In this document: in pieces, positions 8,550 to 17,143 of the stretch | How the letters are laid out: every line of letters begins with the position of its first letter | Numbering within the stretch: position 1 is the first letter of the stretch | Origin: Thermoanaerobaculia bacterium | GTDB taxonomy: Bacteria > Acidobacteriota > Thermoanaerobaculia > Multivoradales > JAHEKO01 | Length of the DNA stretch: 64,000 bases | Assembly: GCA_947259925.1 (NCBI GenBank) | Contig: CAMYOG010000005.1 | Coordinates: 62,001-126,000 of the forward strand | Direction: 5' to 3' | Translations under genes and position numbers: made by a program | Notes under the pieces: generated by a model | What the model was told of the DNA's origin: nothing | The model's database searches: none | What the model saw: only the letters and a program-made list of their open reading frames with translations

Positions 8550-10235
8550 CTAGTCCGTGCTGATGAAACCGGCACGCTCGAGGTAGTTGATGATCTGATG
8601 CGCCGACTGCTCGGCGGTCAGCTCGCCGGTGTCGATCACCACCTCCGCGTTCTCGGGCGCCTCGTAGGGGTCGTCGATGCCGGTGAAGCCCTTGATGATG
8701 CCGGCGCGTGCCTTGGCGTAGAGGCCCTTGCGATCGCGCTGCTCGCACACCTCGACCGGCGTCGACACCCAGACCTCGACGAACCCGCCCAGCCCCTCGA
8801 TCAGCTCTCGCACCTGGCGCCGGGTACTGGCGTAGGGGGCGATCGGAGCGCACACGGCGGTGCCCCGGTTCTTGGTGATCTCGCTGGCGACGAAGCCGAT
8901 CCGCTGGATGTTCAGATCGCGGTGCTCGCGCGAGAAGCCGAGCTCGCTGGAGAGGTTCTTGCGCACGATGTCGCCGTCGAGCAGGGTCACCGGCCGCCCG
9001 TCGATCTCCATCAGCTTGGCGATCAGGATCTGGGCGATGGTCGACTTACCGGAGCCCGACAGGCCGGTGAAGAAGACGGTATAGCCCTGCTCGGATCGGG
9101 GTGGGTGGCGGCGGCGCAGCGCTTCGATGACCTCGGGGTACGAGAACCAGTCCGGGATGTCGGCTCCCTCCCGCAGCCGGCGCCGAAGCTCGGTGCCCGA
9201 AAGGTTGAGCACCTTGGCGCCCTCGGGGATCTCCTCCTCGGTCAGGTACTCGCCACGATCTTCGATGTACGAGACCATCTTGAACGGCACGATCTCGATG
9301 CCTACTTCGTCGCGGTGCTGGGCGAGGAGCTCCTGGGCGTCGTACGGTCCGTAGAACGACTCGCCGTTCTTGCGCCGCGGTCCGGCGTGGTCGCGGCCGA
9401 CGATGAAGTGTGTGCAGCCATAGTTCTTGCGGATCAGCGCGTGCCAGAGCGCCTCGCGCGGCCCGCCCATGCGCATCGCCAGCGGCAGCAGGCTGAGCAT
9501 CGTCGAATGGGGCGGGGTGTGCTCGAGGACCGCTTCGTAGCAGCGCACGCGCGAGAAGTAGTCGATGTCGCCAGGGCTGGTGCGGCCGACCACTGGATGG
9601 ACCAGCAGCGCCGCGTCGTTATCGGTCGACGCCCGGCGGGCGAGCTCGACGTGGGCGCGGTGCATCGGATTGCGGGTCTGGAAGGCAACGACCCGCTCCC
9701 AGCCGCGGCGATCGAACTCCTCGCGGAGCTCGTCCGGCGTGTGCCGGAGCCGCTGGTAGGTGTGGTGGGGCGGCAGCTCGATGCCCTCGACCTCGCCACC
9801 GACGTTGAACGGGTTGCACTGCTTCAGGTCGAAGACGCCCGGATGCTCGTCGCTGGTGGTGCCGAAGACCGCCTGCGCCTCGGCCTCGCGATCGGGCTGC
9901 CAGACGTCCGCGACCGTGAGAATGCCGAGCACCATCCCCTCAGGATGGCGCAGCGCCAGCCGGGAGCCACTCTCGAGCGAGCCGGCGAGCTCCTCGGAGA
10001 CGTCGAGCGAGATCGGAATCGGCCAGAGCTCACCGCTCGCGAGCCGCATCTCGTCGCAGACCCGCTGATAGTCGTCCTTGCCGAGGAAGCCGGTCAGTGG
10101 TCGGAAGGCACCGTTCATGAGCAGCTCGAGATCCCAGAGCTGGTGGAAGTTCAGGTCCCACGAGGGGAGATGCACCGCCTCTTTTTTCAGCTCGGCGGAC
10201 TGCTCCGGTGGGACGATTAGCGATAGCTTCGTCAT
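8550..10235 (-). CDS. Bifunctional sulfate adenylyltransferase / adenylylsulfate kinase
   Basis: 561 residues. Residues 1-375 are ATP sulfurylase, with QTRNPMHRAH at 186-195 holding the HxxH nucleotide motif and GRDHAGPRR further on. Residues about 380-561 are APS kinase, with the P-loop GLSGSGKST near 391 and the DGDIVR and NIQRIGFVA segments. Together they turn sulfate and two ATP into PAPS in the cytoplasm. ATG 10235 is chosen because a clear AAGGAG lies about 11 nt upstream, although the frame is open to 10520. It is followed by the CysQ-like phosphatase, forming a sulfate-activation operon. PAPS could serve reductive assimilation or sulfation; no reductase or sulfotransferase is in the window. 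Confidence 0.95.
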   Translation of the reverse strand: MTKLSLIVPPEQSAELKKEAVHLPSWDLNFHQLWDLELLMNGAFRPLTGFLGKDDYQRVCDEMRLASGELWPIPISLDVSEELAGSLESGSRLALRHPEGMVLGILTVADVWQPDREAEAQAVFGTTSDEHPGVFDLKQCNPFNVGGEVEGIELPPHHTYQRLRHTPDELREEFDRRGWERVVAFQTRNPMHRAHVELARRASTDNDAALLVHPVVGRTSPGDIDYFSRVRCYEAVLEHTPPHSTMLSLLPLAMRMGGPREALWHALIRKNYGCTHFIVGRDHAGPRRKNGESFYGPYDAQELLAQHRDEVGIEIVPFKMVSYIEDRGEYLTEEEIPEGAKVLNLSGTELRRRLREGADIPDWFSYPEVIEALRRRHPPRSEQGYTVFFTGLSGSGKSTIAQILIAKLMEIDGRPVTLLDGDIVRKNLSSELGFSREHRDLNIQRIGFVASEITKNRGTAVCAPIAPYASTRRQVRELIEGLGGFVEVWVSTPVEVCEQRDRKGLYAKARAGIIKGFTGIDDPYEAPENAEVVIDTGELTAEQSAHQIINYLERAGFISTD

Positions 10236-10392
10236 TTCAGACACTCCTTGGCCCGCCTGCTCGCGGATGGTCGATCGCTTGCGGTGGGGCCCTTGAAAAA
10301 ACGCCGCGCCGTGGGGACCGAATGGGCCGTGGCGCGGCCGCGCGTTCAGCCGGCAACTATACCCTAAAAGCGCGCTCGAGAGGAGCCCCGAA

Positions 10393-11394
10393 TCAGGCCG
10401 CCGGCTCCGGCGTGCGCACCCTGAGAAGGGTCGATTCTCCCGCGGCCCGTACCTCGAACGGCCCGATCCGAGCAGGGAGGAGCAGCCACTGGAGCTGGGT
10501 CCCGACCGCCTGGCCGCCACTCCACGCGACGTCGATCGAGCCGGTCAGAGCGCACCAGAGCTCGAAGGTCTCGCCGGTACAGGCTCCGGAGTAGCCGTCG
10601 CCGTCGCCGAGCGAGATCCGGTGGGTCTCGAAAAAGGGACAGATCGCGAGAGCCTCGATCTCGTGGCCGTCCTCGGAGAGCCGGTGGGGCTCGACCGCTC
10701 GCGGCCGGATCGCGGTCAGGTCGATGACCTCGAGCGCCGGCTCGACGTGCAACGGTCGGGGCTCGGGGCCAACGGGGTCGCGGCCCCAGTCGTAGACCCG
10801 GTAGGTGGCGTCGCTGCTCTGCTGGATCTCGGCCAGGAAGAGGCCGGGTCCCAGCGCATGGACGGTCCCGGCGGGGACGAAGAAGACGTCGCCGGCGCGC
10901 GCCGGCAGGCGGTGGAGGAGGGACTCGAGGCGGTTCTCGACGATCGCTCGGCGGAGCTGGTCGCGGTCGGTCGCGCGCTCGAGGCCGAACAGGAGCTCGG
11001 CGCCGGGATCCGCCTGCAGCACGACCCACATCTCGGTCTTGCCCAGGTCGCCCTCGTGGCGGAGCGCGTAGTCGTCGCCGGGGTGGACCTGCACCGAGAG
11101 CCACTCGTTGGCGTCGAGCAGCTTGATCAGGAGCGGAAAGCGGGTCCGCTCGAGCGCCTGGCGATTGCGGGTGCCGACCAGGTCCGCGCCGTAGTCGGCC
11201 TGGAGCTCGGCGAGCGAGCGGCCGGCGAGTGGACCCTCGAGCACCGCCGTCTCGCCGTTGGGGTGCCCCGATACCTCCCAGCTCTCGGCGATTTTGCCCG
11301 CTGGGATCGCTCTGCCGGCGAGCTCGTCGAGCTTCCGCCCGCCCCAGGTGTAGGGCTTGAGGACCGGTGCGAATGTCAGTGGGTAGAGAGACAC
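10393..11394 (-). CDS. manA: Mannose-6-phosphate isomerase, type I (small bacterial form)
   Basis: 333 residues. It interconverts fructose-6-phosphate and mannose-6-phosphate. Zn ligands are visible in QVHPGDDYA and KTEMWVV, with a later His in VHALGPGL, on a cupin fold. Family homology starts directly at PLTFAPVLKPYTWGG, so GTG 11394 is chosen; an ATG at 11451 in the same frame would add 19 poorly conserved residues. It lies upstream of sat-cysC across 157 bp. Together with gmd it supports a GDP-mannose-derived sugar pathway. Confidence 0.9.
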   Translation of the reverse strand: MSLYPLTFAPVLKPYTWGGRKLDELAGRAIPAGKIAESWEVSGHPNGETAVLEGPLAGRSLAELQADYGADLVGTRNRQALERTRFPLLIKLLDANEWLSVQVHPGDDYALRHEGDLGKTEMWVVLQADPGAELLFGLERATDRDQLRRAIVENRLESLLHRLPARAGDVFFVPAGTVHALGPGLFLAEIQQSSDATYRVYDWGRDPVGPEPRPLHVEPALEVIDLTAIRPRAVEPHRLSEDGHEIEALAICPFFETHRISLGDGDGYSGACTGETFELWCALTGSIDVAWSGGQAVGTQLQWLLLPARIGPFEVRAAGESTLLRVRTPEPAA

Positions 11395-11459
11395 GCCGAG
11401 CGCTGCCGGAGTGGTGGCCGATCTCCCGAACGGCGTTGCAGAGTAGCACACGCCACACC

Positions 11460-11486
11460 TTGACTCGCCGGGGTTTGTGCTAGGCT
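11460..11486 (+). promoter_or_regulatory. Candidate infC promoter
   Basis: A TTGACT (11460-11465) and a TAGGCT (11481-11486) lie 15 nt apart in the only gap upstream of infC. The spacer is shorter than the usual 17 nt. The same TGTGCTAGGCT string recurs at 36747-36757 ahead of the DUF1820 gene. Confidence 0.45.
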
Positions 11487-11493
11487 TACCGCG

Positions 11494-11610
11494 GTGAAGT
11501 TACTCCCAGCTCCCAAGCTTCGGCTCGCTCCGCCAGCCGCGCACGACACCGCGCCCTCGGCAGCCGACCTCCGAAGCCTGCTCCCCGCGTGTCCGCCAGC
11601 GACTCCGTGA
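11494..11610 (+). CDS. Possible 38-codon leader ORF ahead of infC
   Basis: GTG 11494 begins 7 nt after the TAGGCT element, the same leaderless geometry seen at several other genes here, and the frame runs 38 codons to TGA 11610. The peptide is Leu-, Pro- and Ala-rich and has no recognisable domain. It would end 132 nt before the infC start. It could be a regulatory upstream ORF or chance. Confidence 0.25.
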   Translation: MKLLPAPKLRLAPPAAHDTAPSAADLRSLLPACPPATP

Positions 11611-11742
11611 GAGCCCTGAACCGAACCGTGCGGCGCGGCCGCTCGTGTGGTCTCCCTTGGCCCGTATGAGTCCCCTCGTGGCGACTCCCTGTGAGTTGGG
11701 GAGCGAAGAGTACGTCGATGATTCGTTGAAAGGAGCCTGACC

Positions 11743-12294
11743 ATACCTAGACCCAGATCAAGACGCATGCCCGTACGTCCCACCGACCGCACGCGGGTGA
11801 ACGACCGTATCCGCGTCAGCCCGGTGCGACTGATCGACGAGAAAGGCGGCCAGGTCGGAATCGTTCCGATCGAGGACGCGCGTCGCCGAGCCGAGGCCGC
11901 CGGCCTCGACCTCGTCGAGGTAGGCCCGACCGCGGATCCGCCGGTGGTCAAGATCCTGGACTGGGGCAAGATCAAGTACGAGAAGGAGAAGCAGGCTCGC
12001 GAGGCGCGCAAGAAGACGCACGTCATCGAGGTCAAGGAGGTCAAGTACCGCCCGAACATCGACACCCACGACCAGGAGCGCAAGACCAAGCGGGTCCGCG
12101 GTTTCCTCGAGAAGGGCAACAAGGTCAAGATCACCATCTTCTTCCGTTACCAGCAGCTGCGGCGGCCGCAACTCGGCGACGAGATCCTCGACTCGGTGGT
12201 CAAGGAGATGGAAGACATCGCGATCGTCGAGACCCGGACGCGACTCGAGTCCCGGCGCATGACGATGGTGCTCGCCCCCAGGGCCCACAAGTAG
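11743..12294 (+). CDS. infC: Translation initiation factor IF-3, AUA start codon
   Basis: 183 residues from an ATA at 11743. IF-3 binds the 30S subunit and checks start codon pairing. The N-domain (RVNDRIRVSPVRLIDEKG) and C-domain (RPNIDTHDQERKTKRVRGFLEKGNKVKI) are intact and the length matches the family (E. coli 180). The first ATG is at 11767, but an AAAGGAG site ends only 7 nt before ATA 11743, while nothing suitable precedes the ATG. Non-AUG starts (AUU, AUA, AUC) are typical of infC, where they allow IF-3 to repress its own synthesis. Unusually, rpmI and rplT do not follow; instead there is a repeat region and a convergent aminotransferase gene. Confidence 0.93.
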   Translation: MPRPRSRRMPVRPTDRTRVNDRIRVSPVRLIDEKGGQVGIVPIEDARRRAEAAGLDLVEVGPTADPPVVKILDWGKIKYEKEKQAREARKKTHVIEVKEVKYRPNIDTHDQERKTKRVRGFLEKGNKVKITIFFRYQQLRRPQLGDEILDSVVKEMEDIAIVETRTRLESRRMTMVLAPRAHK

Positions 12295-12338
12295 CCTCCC
12301 TACTGCGCTGCCGCATACACCCGAATCTGCGCGACTTT

Positions 12339-12640
12339 GCTCGGTCGGGCGTCCTCGGCGTACTGCAGTACGCCTGCGGGGCCCTCGGTCGCGCAGCCGC
12401 ACATCTCCGGGCGTCTGCGGCGGCTCGCTACGGGAGGCTCTTGCTGAGGGGCTCGGTCGGGCGTCCTCGGCGTACTCCAGTACGCCTGCGGGGCCCTCGG
12501 TCGCCGGGCCGCGCATCTCGAGACGCCTGCGGCGGCTCGCCACGGGACTTGCCTGCTAAGCGACGCCAGGTAGAGCCCTACGGCTCGCTGCGGGAGGCTC
12601 GAGGCGCCTGCGACGGCTCGCTACGGGAGGCCTCTTGCTG
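12339..12640. repeat. Intergenic tandem repeat, 112-bp period
   Basis: A unit starting GCTCGGTCGGGCGTCCTCGG occurs at 12339 and again at 12451, with most positions conserved, and a partial copy (GCGGCTCGCTACGGGAGGC-type end) recurs near 12590-12635. Each full unit holds an 18-bp (near-)palindrome GGCGTACTGCAGTACGCC. The segment fills the 355 bp between the convergent infC and aminotransferase genes. No gene is seen in it. Confidence 0.8.
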
Positions 12641-12649
12641 CGACGCTCG

Positions 12650-13876
12650 CTAGACGCTGGCGGTAGCAGCCTGCGCTTCGGTCGAGAGGACCCTGAGGAT
12701 TCGCTCGAGGGCCCAGTCGATCTGCTCGCGGGTGATCACCAGCGGCGGCGCGAGGCGGATCACGTGGGTGTGGGTCTCCTTGCAGAGCAGGCCTTCGTCC
12801 TGTAGCTGCTCGCAGAAGCGCCGCGCGCCGCCCGCCTCGGGGTGGAGCTCGATCGCCACCCAGAGGCCGCGTCCACGGATCTCCTTGACGTGGGGCGACT
12901 CGAGCTCGCCGAGCCGCTCCATCAGATAGTCGCCGAGCTCGGCCGAGCGCTCGACCAGCCGCTCGTCGACGATCACGTCGAGCGCCGCGCAGGCGACCGC
13001 GGCCGCGACCGGGTTGCCGCCGTAGGTGGAGCCGTGGTCACCCGGCGTGAACACGCTCATCACCTCCTGGTCGGCGAGGATCGCCGAGACCGGATAGAAG
13101 CCGCCGGAGAGCGCCTTGCCGACGATCACGATGTCGGGGCGGATCTCCTCGTGCTCGAAGGCGAACATCCGTCCCGTGCGGCCGAGACCCGACTGGATCT
13201 CGTCCATGATCAGGAGCGAGCCGTTCTCCTGGGTCAGCTCGCGCAGCTGCTTCAGGTAGCCGTCGGGCGGGATGATGATGCCACCCTCACCCTGGATCGG
13301 CTCGAGCATCACGGCCGCGGTGTTCGGTCCGATCGCCGTGCGCACCGCGTCGATGTCACCGTACGGCAGGATCTGGAAGCCGGGCGCGAACGGCCCGAAG
13401 CCGGCTCGGTACTGCGGATCGGAGGAGAACCCGACGATCGTCGTCGTCCGGCCGTGGAAGTTGTTGTCGAAGACCAGGATCTCGGCCTTCTCCTCGGCGA
13501 TCCCTTTGACCGTGTAGGCCCACTTGCGTGCCGCCTTGATCGCCGTCTCGACCGCCTCGGCGCCGGTGTTCATCGGCAGCACCCGCTCGTATCCGCTCAG
13601 CTCGACCAGCTTCTCGTAGAGGCGACCGAGCTGATCGTTGCGGAACGCCCGCGAAGTGAGCGCCAGGGTCTTCGACTGGTCGATCAGGGCCTGCAGGATG
13701 CGCGGATGGCCGTGGCCCTGGTTGACGGCGGAGTAGGCGGCCAGGAAATCCATGAAACGACGGCCCTCGACGTCCCAGACGTAGACCCCCTCGGCGCGCT
13801 GGATGACCACGTCCAGCGGGTGGTAGTTGTGGGCGCCGTATCCGTCCTCGAGAGCGATGTACTCGGAAGTGTCCAT
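12650..13876 (-). CDS. rocD: Class III aminotransferase, ornithine aminotransferase-like
   Basis: 408 residues. A PLP-dependent class III aminotransferase: NTGAEAVETAIKAARKWAY binds the cofactor phosphate, MDEIQSGLGRTG holds the Asp that contacts the pyridine nitrogen, and VGKALSGGFYPVSA holds the Schiff-base Lys at about 255. The sequence matches ornithine aminotransferases (ornithine to glutamate semialdehyde) best, for example through the N-terminal YGAHNYHPLDVVIQRAEG; related acetylornithine or lysine enzymes are the alternative. ATG 13876 has an AGGAG site upstream. A TATACT -10 element at 13932-13937 on this strand overlaps that of the divergent LOG gene. Confidence 0.88.
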   Translation of the reverse strand: MDTSEYIALEDGYGAHNYHPLDVVIQRAEGVYVWDVEGRRFMDFLAAYSAVNQGHGHPRILQALIDQSKTLALTSRAFRNDQLGRLYEKLVELSGYERVLPMNTGAEAVETAIKAARKWAYTVKGIAEEKAEILVFDNNFHGRTTTIVGFSSDPQYRAGFGPFAPGFQILPYGDIDAVRTAIGPNTAAVMLEPIQGEGGIIIPPDGYLKQLRELTQENGSLLIMDEIQSGLGRTGRMFAFEHEEIRPDIVIVGKALSGGFYPVSAILADQEVMSVFTPGDHGSTYGGNPVAAAVACAALDVIVDERLVERSAELGDYLMERLGELESPHVKEIRGRGLWVAIELHPEAGGARRFCEQLQDEGLLCKETHTHVIRLAPPLVITREQIDWALERILRVLSTEAQAATASV

Positions 13877-13930
13877 GCCGGGTCTCCTGTGCGTGGGAAT
13901 CGGGCCGGAGCAGCGGGCCGTCGGGGATTC

Positions 13931-13937
13931 TAGTATA
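13931..13937. promoter_or_regulatory. Overlapping divergent -10 elements (rocD and LOG gene)
   Basis: TAGTATA reads TAGTAT (13931-13936) on the plus strand and TATACT (13937-13932) on the minus strand. The two genes start 80 bp apart, and each has its own ribosome site (GGGAGG before 13956, AGGAG before 13876). Confidence 0.45.
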
Positions 13938-13955
13938 GGCGGCACGGGAGGCGGA

Positions 13956-14744
13956 ATGACCATCGAGGTACGCAGGCGAGCGACCGAGGACGAGCAGTTT
14001 CTGGTGGGGCCGCAGACCCGCTTAGCCGAGCTCCGGCGGGCGGTGCGGATCTTCTTCGAGTGCATGCGCGGCTTTCGCGCTCTCCACTTCGTCGGGCCGT
14101 GTGTGACGGTCTTCGGATCGGCGCGCACCAAGGAGGATCATCCGCACTACGAGATGGCCCGAGAGGTCGGTCGCCGTCTCTCGACCGCGGGATTCGCGGT
14201 CATGACCGGTGGCGGGCCCGGGATCATGGAGGCGGCCAACCGCGGCGCGCACGACGCCGGCGGCCCGTCGGTCGGCTGCAACATCGAGCTGCCGCACGAG
14301 CAGCACGGCAATCCCTACCTGTCGACCTCGGTCGACTTTCGCTACTTCTTCGTCCGCAAGGTGATGCTGGTCAAGTACTCGTACGCCTTCGTGCTGATGC
14401 CCGGCGGGTTCGGCACGATGGACGAGATCTTCGAGACCGCGACCCTGATGCAGACCGACAAGATCGCCGAGTTCCCGGTCGTGCTGATGGGCTCGGACTA
14501 CTGGGGGCCGCTGATCGAGTTCATGCGCGACGAGATGGTCACCGCCGGCACGATCTCGCCCGAGGACCCCGAGCGGTTCTTCGTCACCGACTCGCCCGCC
14601 GAAGCGGTGCATCACATCCGGCAGGTGACGACCAAGCACTTCGGGCTGCTCTGGAAGCGGGCGCCGCGACCGACGACCTGGTTCGGGGAGAAGGCGATCG
14701 CCGAGTCCGATCGCGAGCTGCCGGCGCCGCCGGCGGCCTCCTGA
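13956..14744 (+). CDS. LOG-family nucleoside 5'-monophosphate phosphoribohydrolase
   Basis: 262 residues. The Rossmann-like LOG fold is marked by FGSAR, GGGPGIMEAANRGA and PGGFGTMDE, the last being the PGGxGTxxE active-site signature. Such enzymes cleave the base from nucleoside monophosphates; plant and some bacterial members activate cytokinins, while others act in nucleotide salvage. ATG 13956 has a GGGAGG site upstream. The EamA transporter gene starts 4 nt after its stop, suggesting an operon. Confidence 0.88.
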   Translation: MTIEVRRRATEDEQFLVGPQTRLAELRRAVRIFFECMRGFRALHFVGPCVTVFGSARTKEDHPHYEMAREVGRRLSTAGFAVMTGGGPGIMEAANRGAHDAGGPSVGCNIELPHEQHGNPYLSTSVDFRYFFVRKVMLVKYSYAFVLMPGGFGTMDEIFETATLMQTDKIAEFPVVLMGSDYWGPLIEFMRDEMVTAGTISPEDPERFFVTDSPAEAVHHIRQVTTKHFGLLWKRAPRPTTWFGEKAIAESDRELPAPPAAS

Positions 14745-14748
14745 GACG

Positions 14749-15627
14749 ATGTCCGGCGGCGCAGTAGCAGCTCGACTCCAGATCGTCCTGGTGGCGGCAC
14801 TCTTCTCGACCGGCGGGGCGGTGGTCAAGGCGGCCGCGCTCGACGGCTGGCAGGTGGCGGGCCTGCGCTCGCTGGTGGCGGCGATCACGCTCCTGCTCTT
14901 CATGCCCGGGGCGCGCCGGCGCTGGAACCCGCGGGCGCTGGCGGTCGGTCTCGCCTACGGCGGCATGCTGGTCGGTTTCGTTCTGTCGAGCAAGCTGACC
15001 ACCGCGGCCAACACCGTCTTCCTGGCGGCGACCGCGCCGCTCTACGTCGCGCTGCTGGCGCCGTGGCTGCTCGGCGAGCGCTGGCGTCGGCAAGATCTTC
15101 TCTACATGCTGGTGATCGCCGCCGGTCTGGTGCTCTGCCTGACCGACTCCGAGGCGCGGTACGCGACCGCGCCGGCGCCGGTCGCGGGCAACCTCCTGGC
15201 GATCGCGACCGGCTTCTTCTACGCCTTGACCGTGCTCGGGCTGCGCTGGCTCGCGCGCGAAGGGGGCGACGAATCGGACGCTCCGGCAGCCCTGGTGAGC
15301 GGCAATCTGATGGCGTTCGTCGCCTGCTTGCCGGCGGCGCTGCCGATGTCCACGCCGGCGCCCCGCGACCTCGGGATCGTGCTCTTTCTCGGCTCGATCC
15401 AGATCGGGCTCGCCTACATCCTGCTCACCGCGGCGATCCGCCGGGTGCCGGCGCTCGAGGCGTCGCTCCTCTTGATGCTCGAGCCGGTCCTGAACTCGCT
15501 CTTGACCTGGGCGGTTCACGGCGAGGTGCCGGGGACGTGGGTGCTGGTAGGGGCCGCGCTGATCCTGGGGGCGACCGCGCTCAAGGCGGTCCTGGAGCCC
15601 CGAGCCGCCCACCCGAACGCGGCCTGA
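14749..15627 (+). CDS. EamA/DMT-superfamily transporter
   Basis: 292 residues with about ten hydrophobic segments in two repeats of five, as in the drug/metabolite transporter superfamily. The first half includes AVVKAAALDGWQVAGLRSLVAA and the second half ALEASLLLMLEPVLNSLLTW, typical EamA signature areas. The substrate cannot be told from sequence. It starts 4 nt after the LOG gene and converges with the acyltransferase gene across 9 bp. Confidence 0.88.
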   Translation: MSGGAVAARLQIVLVAALFSTGGAVVKAAALDGWQVAGLRSLVAAITLLLFMPGARRRWNPRALAVGLAYGGMLVGFVLSSKLTTAANTVFLAATAPLYVALLAPWLLGERWRRQDLLYMLVIAAGLVLCLTDSEARYATAPAPVAGNLLAIATGFFYALTVLGLRWLAREGGDESDAPAALVSGNLMAFVACLPAALPMSTPAPRDLGIVLFLGSIQIGLAYILLTAAIRRVPALEASLLLMLEPVLNSLLTWAVHGEVPGTWVLVGAALILGATALKAVLEPRAAHPNAA

Positions 15628-15636
15628 GACTGTCTG

Positions 15637-16332
15637 CTACTTCGGCCAGGGAGCGGGCGGCTGGGGCGGGCAGAGCGTCTCGCGGCGCCGCTCGAGCTCG
15701 TTCTTGACCGCGCTCTTGAACGCCTTGTCCGCTGGATCAACGCCCAGGCCCGCCTTGAACTCGGCGATGTCGACGATCTCGATCGCCATCCGGACCTCCT
15801 TGAACAGCTTCGGGAAGTGCTGGCCCGGCACCTGGACGTGATGGAGCCCGCCACTGTAGGCGACCAGCATGCGGCCGCTCGGGATGGCGCGCAGAATGTC
15901 GGCGATGCCGCCCCGCACTGTCATCGGCTTGCCCTTCGAATCGAGGCCGTTGGCGCGCATCATGCGGCCCTCGGGCGCGATCACCACCATCGAGTGCGGG
16001 TCGACCCGGCGCATGACGGCCTCCCAGGTATGGTCGGGCTCGCGGCTGATCGGCACCATCTCGGGGGCCAGCACCTTGTAGAAGCGACCGACCAACGGCC
16101 GGTCGTAGGTCTTCTGGGCGATCGGCACCATACCCCGCTGCGCGACCCGCTTGAGCAGATGGTTCGGTGCCGCGGCCACGAACAGCCACTCGAAGAGGCT
16201 GGTGTGATGGACGAACGCCAGCAGCCGGAGATCGTCCCAGGGCGGCGGTGGCTGGGGCGTGATCCAACGCGTGTCATGGCGGTAGAAGGTCACGCTGACC
16301 GCCTTGAGAAACAGCAGGAAGAGGTAGCGCAC
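15637..16332 (-). CDS. PlsC-like 1-acyl-glycerol-phosphate acyltransferase
   Basis: 231 residues. The block I motif reads HHTSLFEW, that is H(X)4E rather than the usual H(X)4D, and the substrate-binding block is APEGRM in place of PEGTR. Both are conservative variants, so activity is likely, but the acceptor may not be lysophosphatidate. An N-terminal hydrophobic segment would anchor it to the membrane. The start is GTG 16332 with a TATCAT -10 element only 8 nt upstream. It is divergent from fabI by 22 bp, which pairs two lipid genes. Confidence 0.8.
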   Translation of the reverse strand: MRYLFLLFLKAVSVTFYRHDTRWITPQPPPPWDDLRLLAFVHHTSLFEWLFVAAAPNHLLKRVAQRGMVPIAQKTYDRPLVGRFYKVLAPEMVPISREPDHTWEAVMRRVDPHSMVVIAPEGRMMRANGLDSKGKPMTVRGGIADILRAIPSGRMLVAYSGGLHHVQVPGQHFPKLFKEVRMAIEIVDIAEFKAGLGVDPADKAFKSAVKNELERRRETLCPPQPPAPWPK

Positions 16333-16354
16333 GAGTCGCTATGATAGCCGCGCC
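16333..16354. promoter_or_regulatory. Overlapping divergent leaderless promoters of plsC-like gene and fabI
   Basis: The 22 bp between the two starts contain CTATGATAG. Read right it gives TATGAT (16340-16345), 9 nt before fabI ATG 16355; read left it gives TATCAT (16346-16341), 8 nt before GTG 16332. Neither gene has a Shine-Dalgarno site, so both may be leaderless and mutually exclusive. Confidence 0.5.
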
Positions 16355-17143
16355 ATGGTGAATCTCGATCTGACCGGGAAGAAGGCGCTCGTCATGGGCG
16401 TCGCCAACAAGCGCAGTCTCGGCTGGGCGATCGCCAGCGAGCTGATCGACGCCGGCGCCGAGCTGGCGTTCACCTATCAGGGGGAGCGGCTCAAGGGGAC
16501 GCTCGAGAAGCTGACAGCGGATTTGCCGAACTGCCGGTTGTACGACTGCGATGTGACCGACGACGCGCAGATCGCGGCGGTCTTCGACGATCTCGGCCAA
16601 CACTGGGACGGGATCGACGCCCTGGTGCACGCCATCGCCTTCGCGCCGCGCGAGGCGCTGGACGGGCGCTATGTCGATACCACCCGCTCCGACTGGCTGA
16701 CCGCCCTCGAGATCTCGGCCTTCTCGCTGGTGGCGGTCGCCAGGGCGGCCGAGCCGCTCTTCAACGAGGGCGCAGGCGTCGTCACCCTGACCTACCACGC
16801 TTCCGAGAAGGTCGTACCCAAGTACAACGTCATGGCGATCGCCAAGAGCGCCCTCGAGGGGAGCGTGCGCTACCTGGCCTACGAGCTCGGTGCCAAGGGC
16901 GTACGGGTCAACGCGATCTCCGCCGGCCCGATGCGCACCATCGCCGCGCGCTCGATCCCTGGCTTCACCGAGATGTACAAGGCGTTCGAGCGCTCGGCGC
17001 CGCTACGGCGCAATGTGACGCACGAGGACGTGGGGAAGCTGGGGCTCTTTCTCTTGTCGCCGTGGTCTGCCAGCACGACGGGCGAGGTCGTCTACACCGA
17101 CTCGGGCTACAACGTGATGGGGATGCACCTGGTGGAGGAGTAG
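16355..17143 (+). CDS. fabI: Enoyl-[acyl-carrier-protein] reductase (NADH)
   Basis: 262 residues, the normal FabI length. It reduces trans-2-enoyl-ACP in the last step of fatty acid elongation. The N-terminal nucleotide motif is GVANKRSLGWAIA and the catalytic Y(X)6K is YNVMAIAKSA, both diagnostic for FabI rather than other short-chain dehydrogenases. The later SAGPMRTIAARSI segment forms the substrate loop. It is the target of triclosan and diazaborines in other bacteria. The mRNA is probably leaderless (see the promoter entry). Confidence 0.94.
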   Translation: MVNLDLTGKKALVMGVANKRSLGWAIASELIDAGAELAFTYQGERLKGTLEKLTADLPNCRLYDCDVTDDAQIAAVFDDLGQHWDGIDALVHAIAFAPREALDGRYVDTTRSDWLTALEISAFSLVAVARAAEPLFNEGAGVVTLTYHASEKVVPKYNVMAIAKSALEGSVRYLAYELGAKGVRVNAISAGPMRTIAARSIPGFTEMYKAFERSAPLRRNVTHEDVGKLGLFLLSPWSASTTGEVVYTDSGYNVMGMHLVEE

